Source of the DNA: Paenibacillus luteus
Lineage (GTDB): Bacteria > Bacillota > Bacilli > Paenibacillales > Paenibacillaceae
DNA length: 64,000 nt
NCBI RefSeq assembly: GCF_006542765.1
Contig: NZ_SKCD01000088.1
Location: forward strand, 186,001-250,000
Direction: 5' to 3'
In this document: positions 35,184 through 44,281 of the stretch, piece after piece
How positions within the stretch are numbered: the first letter of the stretch is position 1
Layout: each line of letters begins with the position of its first letter
Position numbers and translations under genes: made by a program
Notes under the pieces: model-generated
The model's database searches: none
The model's input: the letters and a program-made list of their open reading frames with translations, nothing else
What the model was told of the DNA's origin: nothing

Positions 35184-37121
35184 CTATTTCTGTGCCGCAA
35201 TCTGTTCTGCTAGCTCATTCAGTTCAGCCCAGCGGTCCATCAGCTTCTCCAGCTTCTCTTCCAGCTGCTGCTGCTCCGCTGCAAGCTCCTGCAGCTTCAC
35301 AGAATCGCTGCTTGCCGCTTCCATACGTTCCGCAATTGCGCTGACTTCAGCCTCCGCCGCCTCAATCCAGCCATCGATTTGCTCGAAATCCTTTTGATCT
35401 TTGTAGGACATTTTCGTCACGCGCGGTTTGCTCGCCCCCGCGTTTGCAGGAGCATCTGTGCGACTTGCCGCAGCTGCGGGCTGCACTTTCGGCGCTATAG
35501 CCGCTGCCGGGGCACCTGATCCATGTTTTGCGACAAATTCCTGATATTCGGTGTAGTTGCCGGTATGATGAGTTATGACGCCATCACCTTCAAACGCTAC
35601 GATCTTATCCACCGTACGGTCCAGGAAGTAGCGGTCATGAGAGACGACAAACACAACACCAGGGAAATCGTCCAAATAATCCTCCAACACGGTAAGCGTC
35701 GAAATATCCAAATCATTCGTCGGCTCATCGAGCAGCAGCACGTTAGGCGCGTTCATCAGCACGCGCAATAGCTGCAAGCGCCGCTTCTCTCCGCCAGAGA
35801 GCTTGGAGATCGGCGTCCACTGCATCGTTGGCGAGAACAGGAACCGCTCCAGCATCTGTCCTGCGGAGATCGTCGTGCCGTCCGCCGTCTTCACCTGCTC
35901 CGCAGCCTCGCGGATATATTCAATGACGCGAAGCGATTGGTCCATCTCCTCATGCTCCTGCGAAAACCAGCCGAGCTTAACCGTCAATCCTAGCTCAACG
36001 GTTCCTTCATCCGGTGTTAATTGACCGGTAATCAGCTTGAGAAGCGTAGACTTCCCGCTTCCGTTGCGGCCGACGATCCCGACCCGATCCTCTGGAACGG
36101 CAATGTAGCTAAAATCGCGAATAAGCGTCCGCTCGCCGAAGCGTTTCGTCACGTCTTCCATTTCAACGATTTTCCGGCCCAGCCTAGTTGAGGCTACCGA
36201 TACATCCATCTTGCCTCCCGCTTGCTTCGGCGCATCCGCCTTAAGCGCCTCGAATCGGTCGATCCGCGCCTTTTGCTTCGTCGTTCTCGCTTTGGCCCCG
36301 CGCCTGATCCATGCAAGCTCGTTGCGCAGCAAATTCTGCCGCTTCGATTCGGTTGCAGCCTCACGCTCCTCGCGGTCCAGCTTCAGTTCAAGAAAGCGGC
36401 TGTAGTTAGCCTGATAGAAATGGGCTTGCCCTTTATCCAGCTCAATGACGCGATTGCTGACTCGATCGAGAAAATAACGATCATGCGTAATCATAAGAAG
36501 GGCGCCTCTGCGTTTCTGCAGCATCCCCTCTAGCCATGCTACGGAATCATTATCAATATGGTTGGTCGGCTCATCCAGAATAAGCACATCCGACGGCAGC
36601 AGCAGCGCCGCCGCCATCGCGACCCGCTTGCGCTGACCGCCCGATAGCGTCTCCACTTTGGCCTCAAAATCATAAATGCCTAGTTTGGACAACGCCATCT
36701 TCGCATCGCTCTCGAGCTGCCAAGCGTCATACTCATCCATAAGCTGATTTGCTTTAATTAGCTGTTCTTGCAGCGCCGTGTCGCTTGGCTTAAGCTCAAT
36801 TGCTTCCATGGCAGCAGCGTAAGCCTGTACGGCTCTTAGCTGCGGGGAGTTTCCGCCAAGCACATGCTCCAGCGTCGTTTCATTCGGGGCAAAGACCGGG
36901 TCCTGCGCCAGCATTCTGACCGTTACGCGGTTGCCAATCGACACGTTTCCTGAATCTGCTGGCTCGAGGCCCGCAATAACCTTAAGAAAGGTAGACTTTC
37001 CCGTGCCGTTCACGCCGATAATGCCGACTTTATCGCCATCCTCCACGCCGAAGGTGACATCCTCGAACAACAGCTTCTCGCCGTAGCTCTTCGTTATATG
37101 TTCTACAGACAATAAATGCAT
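35184..37121 (-). CDS. ABC-F ATPase, Uup-like
   Basis: The 645-residue cytoplasmic protein has two ATPase domains and no membrane segment. The first shows Walker A GVNGTGKST, signature LSGGQRKR and Walker B VLILDEP; the second GRNGSGKST, LSGGEKRR and VLLLDEP. Between them is the arginine/lysine-rich linker of ABC-F factors, and a C-terminal coiled coil of about 70 residues (glutamate- and leucine-rich) as in Uup/YdiF. Such proteins act on the ribosome, resolving stalls or related structures. Not a transporter. Confidence 0.92.
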   Translation of the reverse strand: MHLLSVEHITKSYGEKLLFEDVTFGVEDGDKVGIIGVNGTGKSTFLKVIAGLEPADSGNVSIGNRVTVRMLAQDPVFAPNETTLEHVLGGNSPQLRAVQAYAAAMEAIELKPSDTALQEQLIKANQLMDEYDAWQLESDAKMALSKLGIYDFEAKVETLSGGQRKRVAMAAALLLPSDVLILDEPTNHIDNDSVAWLEGMLQKRRGALLMITHDRYFLDRVSNRVIELDKGQAHFYQANYSRFLELKLDREEREAATESKRQNLLRNELAWIRRGAKARTTKQKARIDRFEALKADAPKQAGGKMDVSVASTRLGRKIVEMEDVTKRFGERTLIRDFSYIAVPEDRVGIVGRNGSGKSTLLKLITGQLTPDEGTVELGLTVKLGWFSQEHEEMDQSLRVIEYIREAAEQVKTADGTTISAGQMLERFLFSPTMQWTPISKLSGGEKRRLQLLRVLMNAPNVLLLDEPTNDLDISTLTVLEDYLDDFPGVVFVVSHDRYFLDRTVDKIVAFEGDGVITHHTGNYTEYQEFVAKHGSGAPAAAIAPKVQPAAAASRTDAPANAGASKPRVTKMSYKDQKDFEQIDGWIEAAEAEVSAIAERMEAASSDSVKLQELAAEQQQLEEKLEKLMDRWAELNELAEQIAAQK

Positions 37122-37298
37122 GAGTCAAACCTACTTTTTTAGAATAGTAGCTGCCTAGGCAGTCACACGTATCATACCATAAAAAAGCAGCCGCATCACT
37201 TTGTCCCCCGCCACTTCTCCTTGATCTTTCTAGGATAGAGCAGTCATGAACCTTGGCTGAAAAACCGATATAAAGAGTAAGAGGAAGGAGTGATTGGC

Positions 37299-37865
37299 AT
37301 GGTCAAGCCTTACATCTTCATCTTTACCGGCACAAGCGGTTCCGGACGCAAGACAGCGGCGCACCAAGCTCTGAAGGGAACCGGCATTGCGCATATTCCC
37401 TCCTGCACGGACCGGCTGCCGCGCGATCAAGAGCGTCCAGACATGGATTACCGTTATGTAACAAAAGATCAATTCGATCAACTGGCAGCAGACAGCTTCT
37501 TTATGGAATGGGTCAAAATCGATCAATACCGTTACGGTATTGGTAAGCGCTATCTCGATCTTGCTCTGCAATCCGGCAACAGCGTTTATCTTATTTTGAA
37601 CCGCGAAGGCTCGGATATCATTCACAAGCAATACGGCGACCGCGTCATTCGCATCTTCTTGTACGTCGACAAGAAGACCGTTGCGGAACGACTCGAGAGC
37701 AAGGGCACGAGCTATGAGATTATCGACAGCTATTTGGACCACTATACCGAGGAAGTCACCTACCGCAAATCCTGCGAGCATGTCATTGAGAATGTATCGC
37801 TTGAACGGACCGTCCAACAAATCAAGACCATCGTTGATAGCCACATGCATTCAACCCTAGCGTAA
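37299..37865 (+). CDS. Guanylate-kinase-like protein
   Basis: A 188-residue protein with the guanylate-kinase fold: GTSGSGRKT as P-loop, DMDYRYVTKDQFDQL in the GMP-binding lobe, and RIFLYVDKKTVAERL before a C-terminal helix. In guanylate kinase the P-loop reads GxSGxGKxT; here the lysine is replaced by arginine and the next residue is lysine, so activity is doubtful. ATG at 37299 has GGAAGGAG eight bases upstream. It stands alone between divergent and convergent neighbours. It is not likely to be the housekeeping gmk. Confidence 0.8.
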   Translation: MVKPYIFIFTGTSGSGRKTAAHQALKGTGIAHIPSCTDRLPRDQERPDMDYRYVTKDQFDQLAADSFFMEWVKIDQYRYGIGKRYLDLALQSGNSVYLILNREGSDIIHKQYGDRVIRIFLYVDKKTVAERLESKGTSYEIIDSYLDHYTEEVTYRKSCEHVIENVSLERTVQQIKTIVDSHMHSTLA

Positions 37866-37981
37866 TATTCATCTCTATAAGGTGAAACGGCTATCGATGT
37901 CCTTGGGCGGCGCGGCGCGTTTCATTCCGAGAAATATAGAGAATGTATAGCCTAAGGACATAATTTCCTGCATTTTCAAAA

Positions 37982-38020
37982 AAAAGGCCAGCTCCCGTCA
38001 TCGACTGACGTGCTGGCCTT
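37982..38020 (-). terminator. Terminator of fumC
   Basis: AAAGGCCAGC pairs with GCTGGCCTTT, with an inner CGTCA/TGACG pair and a short loop, followed by T on the minus strand. It ends the fumC transcript and may also serve the convergent kinase-like gene. Confidence 0.9.
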
Positions 38021-38038
38021 TCCTATTTCAGTAAGATA

Positions 38039-39424
38039 TTAACGTTTACCGATCATATTCTCCGGACGGACAAACTCGTCGAATTGCTCCGAAGTAAGCA
38101 AGCCGCTCGCGATCGCCGATTCTTTCAGCGTAAGTCCTTTTTTGTGAGCGTTCTTCGCAATGGCCGCTGCATTTTCGTAGCCGATATGAGGGTTAAGCGC
38201 CGTTACAAGCATAAGCGATTGATCCAGATTGCGCTTGATCACCGCTTCATTCGGCTCAATGCCCACCGCGCAATTGTCGTTGAACGATACCATGCCATCA
38301 GCAAGCAGCGCAACGGATTGCAGGAAGTTATAAATAATAACCGGTTTGAACACGTTGAGTTCAAAGTTGCCTTGGCTTGCCGCTATCGAAATCGCTGTAT
38401 CGTTTCCGATAACCTGGCATACGGCCATCGTTAATGCCTCGCTTTGCGTTGGGTTTACTTTGCCTGGCATAATCGAGCTTCCCGGCTCGTTTTCCGGAAT
38501 GGAGATTTCACCGATGCCGCAGCGCGGGCCGCTTGCCAGCCATCTTACGTCATTGGCGATCTTCATCAGATCAGCCGCCAGTGCTTTAACCGCCCCATGC
38601 GTATACACGATTTGGTCGTGGCTGGTCAGGGAATGGAATTTGTTCTCTGCGGTAACGAAGGATTTTCCAGTAAGGGCTGTTACTTCCTCGGCTACAGTAA
38701 TGGCGAAGTCAGGGTGAGCATTAAGCCCCGTACCAACAGCTGTACCGCCAAGCGCCAGGTCGCGCATCGTTTCTACGCTTTGAACAAGCATCTTGCGCGT
38801 TCTGTCCAGCATCGAGTACCAACCGCTAATTTCTTGGCCAAGCGTAATTGGCGTTGCATCTTGAAGATGCGTGCGGCCGATTTTCACAATATCGTTAAAC
38901 TTCTCCGCTTTCGCGCGAAGCGTATCGTTCAGCAAGTCAAGCGATGGAAGCAAACGGTCTTCCAGCGCAATGACGCCGGCAATATGCATCGCCGCAGGGA
39001 AGGTGTCGTTCGAGCTTTGCGAGCGGTTGACGTCATCATTCGGATGAATGCGCACGTCGCTGCCGCGTTCAGCGAGCAGCGTGTTCGCACGGTTCGCGAT
39101 AACCTCGTTCACGTTCATGTTCGTTTGCGTGCCGCTGCCTGTCTGCCATACCACGAGGGGAAAATGCTCATCCCACTTGCCGGATACGATCTCGTCTACA
39201 GCCTCGCCGATAATTGCCGATTTGGCCGCATCCAAAACGCCAAGCTTCTCGTTCGCTTGCGCGGAGGCTTTTTTGATATAAGCCATCGCATATACGACTT
39301 CGATTGGCATGCGTTCGCCGCTAATTTTGAAGTTTTGCAGGCTTCGCTGCGTTTGCGCGCCCCACAGCTTGTCCGCAGGAACCTGAATTTCACCCATCGT
39401 GTCCTTCTCAATTCGATAATCCAT
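38039..39424 (-). CDS. fumC: Class II fumarate hydratase
   Basis: The 461-residue enzyme hydrates fumarate to malate in the TCA cycle. It shows the superfamily signature GSSIMPGKVNP, the SGSGTQTNMNVNEV segment and the catalytic GRTHLQDATP region with the histidine. No iron-sulfur cluster is needed. It is monocistronic, ended by the stem-loop at 37982-38020. Confidence 0.97.
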   Translation of the reverse strand: MDYRIEKDTMGEIQVPADKLWGAQTQRSLQNFKISGERMPIEVVYAMAYIKKASAQANEKLGVLDAAKSAIIGEAVDEIVSGKWDEHFPLVVWQTGSGTQTNMNVNEVIANRANTLLAERGSDVRIHPNDDVNRSQSSNDTFPAAMHIAGVIALEDRLLPSLDLLNDTLRAKAEKFNDIVKIGRTHLQDATPITLGQEISGWYSMLDRTRKMLVQSVETMRDLALGGTAVGTGLNAHPDFAITVAEEVTALTGKSFVTAENKFHSLTSHDQIVYTHGAVKALAADLMKIANDVRWLASGPRCGIGEISIPENEPGSSIMPGKVNPTQSEALTMAVCQVIGNDTAISIAASQGNFELNVFKPVIIYNFLQSVALLADGMVSFNDNCAVGIEPNEAVIKRNLDQSLMLVTALNPHIGYENAAAIAKNAHKKGLTLKESAIASGLLTSEQFDEFVRPENMIGKR

Positions 39425-39578
39425 TAATTGAACGACTCCTTTAATCTATTGATTTTACTCCTCATGACCCTGCTTCTGTTATAACGCTATTCCAATCCAG
39501 AATCAAGCAAAGCGGGCGAAATCGGACAGAAGAATTGTATCGGCGTTCACGATTTCTAAACAATTAAGCTGAAGGGAT

Positions 39579-40820
39579 TCATGCCGAAGCCTCATAAACC
39601 GCGAATGGCAGTTCCAGTGCAAAGCAGGTCCCTTGCTCATTCGTTTCTTTGAGCCAAATGCTTCCTCCAAGCTGCTCCGCAAGCTTTTTGCAAATGGATA
39701 ACCCCAGCCCCGTACCGCCGTATTCATCTCTCGTCGCAGATGTATGCAGCTGGGAGAAGGGCTTGAACAAGCGATCGAGCTGCTGCTGGTCAATTCCTGT
39801 ACCCGTATCTTTGACCGTCACCAGCATCCGGGGCAAACCCACTTCTGATTCCAGCAACTCCACGGTAGTCGTTATTCCTCCGTCATGAGTGAACTTGATC
39901 GCATTGCTAATTAGATTAATGATAATTTGCTGCAGCTTGTTCACATCGCCCACAATAACATCAGGCATTCCTGAGCAAACGTTTACTTCAAGCCGAATGC
40001 CTTTCTTCACCGCATCATGCAGCAGCAGATCATGCGCTTGCTTTAGGCTCGGACGCAATTCAAAGGGCTCATCGTTCAACTGCGAATGCTCGGATTCGAT
40101 TTTGGAGAAGGACAGAATATCATTCAGCAGCCTCAGAAGCGAGTCTCCGCTTGTTTGCGCGATGCTGATGTAGTTCCGCTGTTCCTCCGTTAATTCCGTT
40201 GATTGGAGCAAAGCAATCATGCCGATTATGCCATTCAGAGGTGTCCGAATCTCATGGCTCATCACTGCCAGCAAATGGGCCTTCTCCTCTGCCAAATCGC
40301 ATATGGTCAAATTCGCATTTTGCAATGCTGCCACCGTATCCTCCAGCTCCAGCACATTGGCAAAAAACGCCGCCAAGGATATCATAAACGCAATTTCTTT
40401 CTCATCATAAAGATAGAAGTTTTGATCAAAAGCACACAATGAGCCGTATACTTCCCCGCCTCGTTTCACGATAGGCACACCCATGAATGAGCAGCCGCCC
40501 ACCAGCTTTGTTGCGTCCATGTCTTTTGTAAGCGGATGAGTCAGGTTATCTTCTATTATTAGAGGGCCCTGTGATTTCTCTATGACCAAATGGCAATAGG
40601 ACTCTTCATTGTCGACGACCAGCCCTTCCGCCAAGATCATATCCTCGCGGTTATAGGATCTAAGAACCGTAGTCGTCATTCGATCATTTATGGCAATGCA
40701 AAACGTATTGGCCTGAATAATACTGCTGGCTGTGCTCATAACCTGTGTTGCCGAATCATAAATATTGCGCGAGACGATCGTTAGCATGTCTTCAATAATT
40801 GCAGATCTCATACAATCCAT
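39579..40820 (-). CDS. Soluble GAF-domain sensor histidine kinase
   Basis: A 413-residue protein without membrane segments. An N-terminal GAF domain (about residues 20-160, with LVGGCSFMGVPIV and GSLCAFD) precedes a short coiled coil and a kinase core with H-box AVMSHEIRTPLNG, N-box NLISNAIKFTH and G-boxes DTGTGID and GGTGLGLSI. No receiver domain and no adjacent regulator is present, so it is an orphan kinase with a soluble signal, perhaps part of a phosphorelay. Fits the sporulation-kinase style but that is speculation. Confidence 0.85.
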   Translation of the reverse strand: MDCMRSAIIEDMLTIVSRNIYDSATQVMSTASSIIQANTFCIAINDRMTTTVLRSYNREDMILAEGLVVDNEESYCHLVIEKSQGPLIIEDNLTHPLTKDMDATKLVGGCSFMGVPIVKRGGEVYGSLCAFDQNFYLYDEKEIAFMISLAAFFANVLELEDTVAALQNANLTICDLAEEKAHLLAVMSHEIRTPLNGIIGMIALLQSTELTEEQRNYISIAQTSGDSLLRLLNDILSFSKIESEHSQLNDEPFELRPSLKQAHDLLLHDAVKKGIRLEVNVCSGMPDVIVGDVNKLQQIIINLISNAIKFTHDGGITTTVELLESEVGLPRMLVTVKDTGTGIDQQQLDRLFKPFSQLHTSATRDEYGGTGLGLSICKKLAEQLGGSIWLKETNEQGTCFALELPFAVYEASA

Positions 40821-40874
40821 CCCATCTTCAAAATAACCGTCATGCGCTGCATGTTCCTCCCGCAGCGTACACTG

Positions 40875-41750
40875 CTATTCTTTCCTCTTCAGCGTGCCGT
40901 TCTTCTCTTCCACTTCAATAAATACAGCACGTTCCTCCGGTTGATGATTTGGGGTGTGCATCGCAAGCATAAGCTTGCCCTCGAACGACCGGAACAGCAT
41001 CCCGTGTCCTCCGTCCTCTGGGAACAACGTTTCTTCATCCTGCGTCCATGGTCCTTCGATTTGTCCGTTCTTCGAGCGGGCGATCCCGATCGCATAGCCA
41101 TTCTTCGAACCGCTTGACCACATCATAAGCAGCTCGCCTTCTTTATTTTTGAACAAGAAAGGGCCATCCGTTACATAAACGTCCTTCTCATCCCCGCCAG
41201 CTACCGCCCAAGGTGCTTCCGAAGCTGTGAAAAGCGTAATCGGCTCTCCTGCCGCTTCGCTGAAATCTGCTGTAAGCGGAACCGCGCACATTTTACCATC
41301 CCTTACCTGAACCCACTCTTGGCAAAATACCATCCACGGCGTACCGTCCTCAGTTATATAGAGCGTGCCGTCCAAGCACTCCCACTCAGCAGGCGTAATC
41401 GGCTTGCTGCTAACCGGCTCAAACGGCCCCTTTGGACTATCCGACACCAGAATTTGCGTAGCACGCCGCTTGTCCTCTGACTTAAATGAAGCGAACATAT
41501 AATAGCGATTATGATAAAAATACACTTCAGGTGCCCAAAAATGATGGTCCGCCCAAAAACCCGGCGTTGGCCTGAAAGCCGGATAAGGACCATCCCATTG
41601 CTCAAGGTCCGTGCTTTTGTAAGTATCGAAGCCGGTGCCGGGACCTGACCAGACGTTGCCATCTGTTGTCCCGTAGAGATAATAGCATTTTTCCTGTTCA
41701 TTTACGAATATGTAAGGGTCGCGAATGCGAATTTGATCACGGTTAATCAT
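40875..41750 (-). CDS. GH43-like glycoside hydrolase
   Basis: The 291-residue protein has the five-bladed propeller signature of GH43: RIRDPYIFV (general base Asp), HHFWAPEVYFYHNRYYMF, and ECLDGTLYITEDG, then VTDGPFLFKNKEGELLMMWSSG. Family members act on arabinan, xylan or galactan side chains; subfamily cannot be set by eye. No signal peptide, so the substrate is imported. It is separated from the aldolase gene upstream by a terminator-like hairpin at 41791-41823. Confidence 0.83.
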   Translation of the reverse strand: MINRDQIRIRDPYIFVNEQEKCYYLYGTTDGNVWSGPGTGFDTYKSTDLEQWDGPYPAFRPTPGFWADHHFWAPEVYFYHNRYYMFASFKSEDKRRATQILVSDSPKGPFEPVSSKPITPAEWECLDGTLYITEDGTPWMVFCQEWVQVRDGKMCAVPLTADFSEAAGEPITLFTASEAPWAVAGGDEKDVYVTDGPFLFKNKEGELLMMWSSGSKNGYAIGIARSKNGQIEGPWTQDEETLFPEDGGHGMLFRSFEGKLMLAMHTPNHQPEERAVFIEVEEKNGTLKRKE

Positions 41751-41790
41751 GACTGTAATTTCCTCCTCGGGTTCTGTTCATGCATAAAAA

Positions 41791-41823
41791 AGCCTGACAG
41801 AGCGGTTACCTCTCTATCAGGCT
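41791..41823 (-). terminator. Terminator of eda
   Basis: Twelve-base arms AGCCTGACAGAG and CTCTATCAGGCT pair with one mismatch; six T follow on the minus strand. It ends the aldolase transcript before the GH43 gene. Confidence 0.9.
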
Positions 41824-41829
41824 GTCATA

Positions 41830-42498
41830 CTACAATCCTTTTGCTTCGCGATACGCTGCAATATACGCAGCTGCTTTCTTCTCGATAAGCGAGAAATCGC
41901 CGGTTTTCACAGCATCCTTCGTCAAGTCGGAGCCAATGCCCACCGCAACCGCGCCTGCCTTGATCCAGTCCTTCAAATTATCAAGCGATACGCCGCCAGT
42001 TGGCATAACGTTTGCCTGCGGCAAAGGTCCTTTAATCGAAGGAATCACATTTGGTGAATAGAGATTGCCCGGGAACAGCTTAACGATATCTACACCCAGC
42101 TCAAGTGCTGTTTGTATTTCATGAATGGTCATCGTGCCTGGCAAAATCGGAATCGAATATCGGTTGCAGAGCTTGATTGTATCCGGGTTAAGCGCCGGTG
42201 ACACTACATATTCCGCGCCCGCTAAGATCGCTGCCCGCGCAGTTTCCGGGTCAAGCACCGTACCTACACCAATAATTGCAAAATTATCTGCATCCGGCGA
42301 TACGTCGCTGGAATATTCTTTGGCAAGCTGCTCGATTGCACGAAGCGCAAATGGTACCGTCATCGTAATTTCGATTGCTTTGATTCCGCCCTTGATCGCA
42401 CGACGCGACATTTCTACGACTTCTTCTGGCGAATCCGCGCGCAATACCGCTACAACGCCAGCTTCCGTAAGCTGCTGCAGCACTCTAAGCTTTTTCAT
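41830..42498 (-). CDS. eda: KDPG/KHG aldolase
   Basis: A 222-residue TIM-barrel class I aldolase that cleaves 2-keto-3-deoxy-6-phosphogluconate to pyruvate and glyceraldehyde 3-phosphate, the last step of the Entner-Doudoroff and uronate routes. The catalytic Glu lies in AIEITMTVP and the Schiff-base Lys in VDIVKLFPG; GVGTVLDPE and MPTGGV complete the barrel. It reads from the Dabb gene about 98 bases upstream and is followed by a terminator. No KDG kinase is nearby. Confidence 0.92.
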   Translation of the reverse strand: MKKLRVLQQLTEAGVVAVLRADSPEEVVEMSRRAIKGGIKAIEITMTVPFALRAIEQLAKEYSSDVSPDADNFAIIGVGTVLDPETARAAILAGAEYVVSPALNPDTIKLCNRYSIPILPGTMTIHEIQTALELGVDIVKLFPGNLYSPNVIPSIKGPLPQANVMPTGGVSLDNLKDWIKAGAVAVGIGSDLTKDAVKTGDFSLIEKKAAAYIAAYREAKGL

Positions 42499-42596
42499 CC
42501 GTTAGTCCCTCTTCCCATTATGTTCGTATTTGTTTGAATTTGTTCTGTATATAACGCTAATTATAAGCCGTTTTACGGTTTTCTTCAATGATTACG

Positions 42597-42908
42597 CTAT
42601 TTCGCGTAATCGATTTCAAGAAACTTTTCAACTTCTGTCACCCAGCGTTCACTCACGAACTGTACATGCAGCGGATGCTCGTTGTAAGCGTCATAATCAG
42701 CCTGATTGGCAAACTCCATCGCGAAGCCGTGATCGTAGTCGTTTTTCACGCTAACCTGCTTGTACACCTGAAAATTCGCCACGGTTGGAATAGATGTAAG
42801 AATGCGCTTACCATCCTCCAAAAACTGACGTTCCGCCTCGGAACCTTTCTCATGCTTCAGGCTGAAAATAACCGAGTGTAAAATCCATTCTTTTGACTGT
42901 GCTGACAT
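42597..42908 (-). CDS. Dabb-family (stress-responsive A/B barrel) protein
   Basis: A 103-residue dimeric alpha/beta-barrel protein: HSVIFSLKHEKG at the start, FQVYKQVSVKNDYDHGFAMEF in the middle, and DYDAYNEHPLHVQFV near the end. Function is not known for most members; several act as small sugar-processing or cyclising enzymes. Upstream of eda in the same direction, which hints at a role in carbohydrate metabolism. Confidence 0.88.
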   Translation of the reverse strand: MSAQSKEWILHSVIFSLKHEKGSEAERQFLEDGKRILTSIPTVANFQVYKQVSVKNDYDHGFAMEFANQADYDAYNEHPLHVQFVSERWVTEVEKFLEIDYAK

Positions 42909-43066
42909 GTATATCGCTCCTTTTTCTAAATAAATTGGCTATGATTCCTTTAAAAATAACACAAGTGCGCCTCAAAATGGAACGTTTTCAATAGATTCAT
43001 CCCGATAAATCCTATCTTCATTTCAATTCAGCATCCTTTTTGACGGATTAATGGTTAACATCGAGA

Positions 43067-43091
43067 GGTTAAGTTTCACTAGTTTGGGAGA
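43067..43091 (+). promoter_or_regulatory. Possible sigma-B promoter of the manganese catalase gene
   Basis: GGTTAA at 43067-43072 and GGGAGA at 43086-43091 are spaced by 13 bases, similar to the general-stress sigma-B elements GTTTAA and GGGTAT. Manganese catalase genes are often under general-stress control. Only a rough match. Confidence 0.4.
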
Positions 43092-43123
43092 GACTAACGG
43101 AAAACTAGGAGGTTGAGAAAATA

Positions 43124-44026
43124 ATGTTCAAACGCATGGATGAAATTTTAATCGAAATTCCCGATGTCGAAAAGCCGGATCCAAACGGCGCAGCTGCCAT
43201 TCAGGAGCTGCTAGGCGGCAAATTCGGAGAAATGTCAACGTTAAACAATTACTTGTATCAATCTTTTAATTTCCGTTCCAAAGAGAAGCTTAAGCCTTTT
43301 TATGATTTAGTGATGAGCATAACCGCCGAAGAGCTTGGCCATGTCGAGCTGGTGTCGCATGCAATCAACAAATGTCTGAGGGGCTCGACTCACTATAAAG
43401 AACCCGAAGCAGCACCTCTCGGAGCAGCAAAGGATAACCGGCTGTCCTATCATTTTCTGGCTGGTGCCCAGGGCGCGATGCCATTCGATTCCATGGGCAA
43501 TCCTTGGACGGGCGCCCACGTGTTTAATAGTGGAAATTTGGTGGAAGACTTGCTTCACAACTTCTTCTTGGAATGCGGCGCACGTACACATAAGATGAAA
43601 GTATACGAAATGACGGACCATCCCGCTGCACGCGCTGTTGTTGGTTACCTGCTGGTGCGAGGCGGCGTTCATGTCGTCGCTTACGCCAAAGCGCTAGAAA
43701 TCGCAACAGGCGTCAATGTGACGAAGCTGGTTCCGATCCCTTCCTTAAGCAATAAAGCATTTAACGAGGCTAGGAAATATGAGGAGAAAGGCGTGCACAC
43801 CAAGCTATATACCTATAGCGACAGCGACTTCACCTCGATCGATCAGATTTGGAAAGGAACTCACCCTGAGGATGATTTGCCGCTGGAAGTCATCCAAGGA
43901 GTGCCGCAAGGTTATCCGATTCCTGAAGCGCCTGCCGTCGAAGAAGAGTTTGCACCCGGTATCTCGGCCGAAGAATTCAAGGCTATTGCTGAGCGCCTTA
44001 AGCAGGCGGGTAATATTCGGGAATAG
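43124..44026 (+). CDS. Manganese catalase
   Basis: The 300-residue non-heme catalase breaks down peroxide with a dimanganese centre. Metal-ligand helices are seen as GKFGEMSTLNNYLYQSFNF, AEELGHVELVSHAI and FFLECGARTHKMKVYEM, with GGVHVVAYAKALE later. It resembles the YjgN/CotJC-type enzymes found in sporeformers. AGGAGG lies 11 bases before ATG. A strong stem-loop follows at 44035. Confidence 0.93.
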   Translation: MFKRMDEILIEIPDVEKPDPNGAAAIQELLGGKFGEMSTLNNYLYQSFNFRSKEKLKPFYDLVMSITAEELGHVELVSHAINKCLRGSTHYKEPEAAPLGAAKDNRLSYHFLAGAQGAMPFDSMGNPWTGAHVFNSGNLVEDLLHNFFLECGARTHKMKVYEMTDHPAARAVVGYLLVRGGVHVVAYAKALEIATGVNVTKLVPIPSLSNKAFNEARKYEEKGVHTKLYTYSDSDFTSIDQIWKGTHPEDDLPLEVIQGVPQGYPIPEAPAVEEEFAPGISAEEFKAIAERLKQAGNIRE

Positions 44027-44034
44027 TTAAGTCG

Positions 44035-44080
44035 AAAAACGTCCTAATGCCGATATAATGGCTTTAGGACGTTTTTTCTT
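44035..44080 (+). terminator. Terminator of the manganese catalase gene
   Basis: AAAAACGTCCTAA pairs with TTAGGACGTTTTT across a 16-base loop and is followed by T-run. Confidence 0.93.
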
Positions 44081-44281
44081 TAGGAGTATGCCTTGCAGCG
44101 TTGCTGCAACTAGTAGTAAGAGATAGCACTCGGGGAATTTATGTGTTACATAAGTATAATAAAGAAATTTTCGCGGGATGGCGTATACTGGCTGCACGAT
44201 GCCCGTCAAAAGAGGAACGGCAAGCTGCCAGCTGGCGAATTCGTTACCGTGCTTAATCATTTGTATGAAGGAGGGCAAAGC

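Noticed and set aside
38444..39427. 327-residue open frame antisense to fumC
   Set aside because: Shadow of fumC codon bias; arginine-rich composition with no family match.
44141..44281. N-terminal extension of the DUF1835 protein
   Set aside because: AAGGAGG directly precedes the ATG at 44282, which gives the family-typical start.
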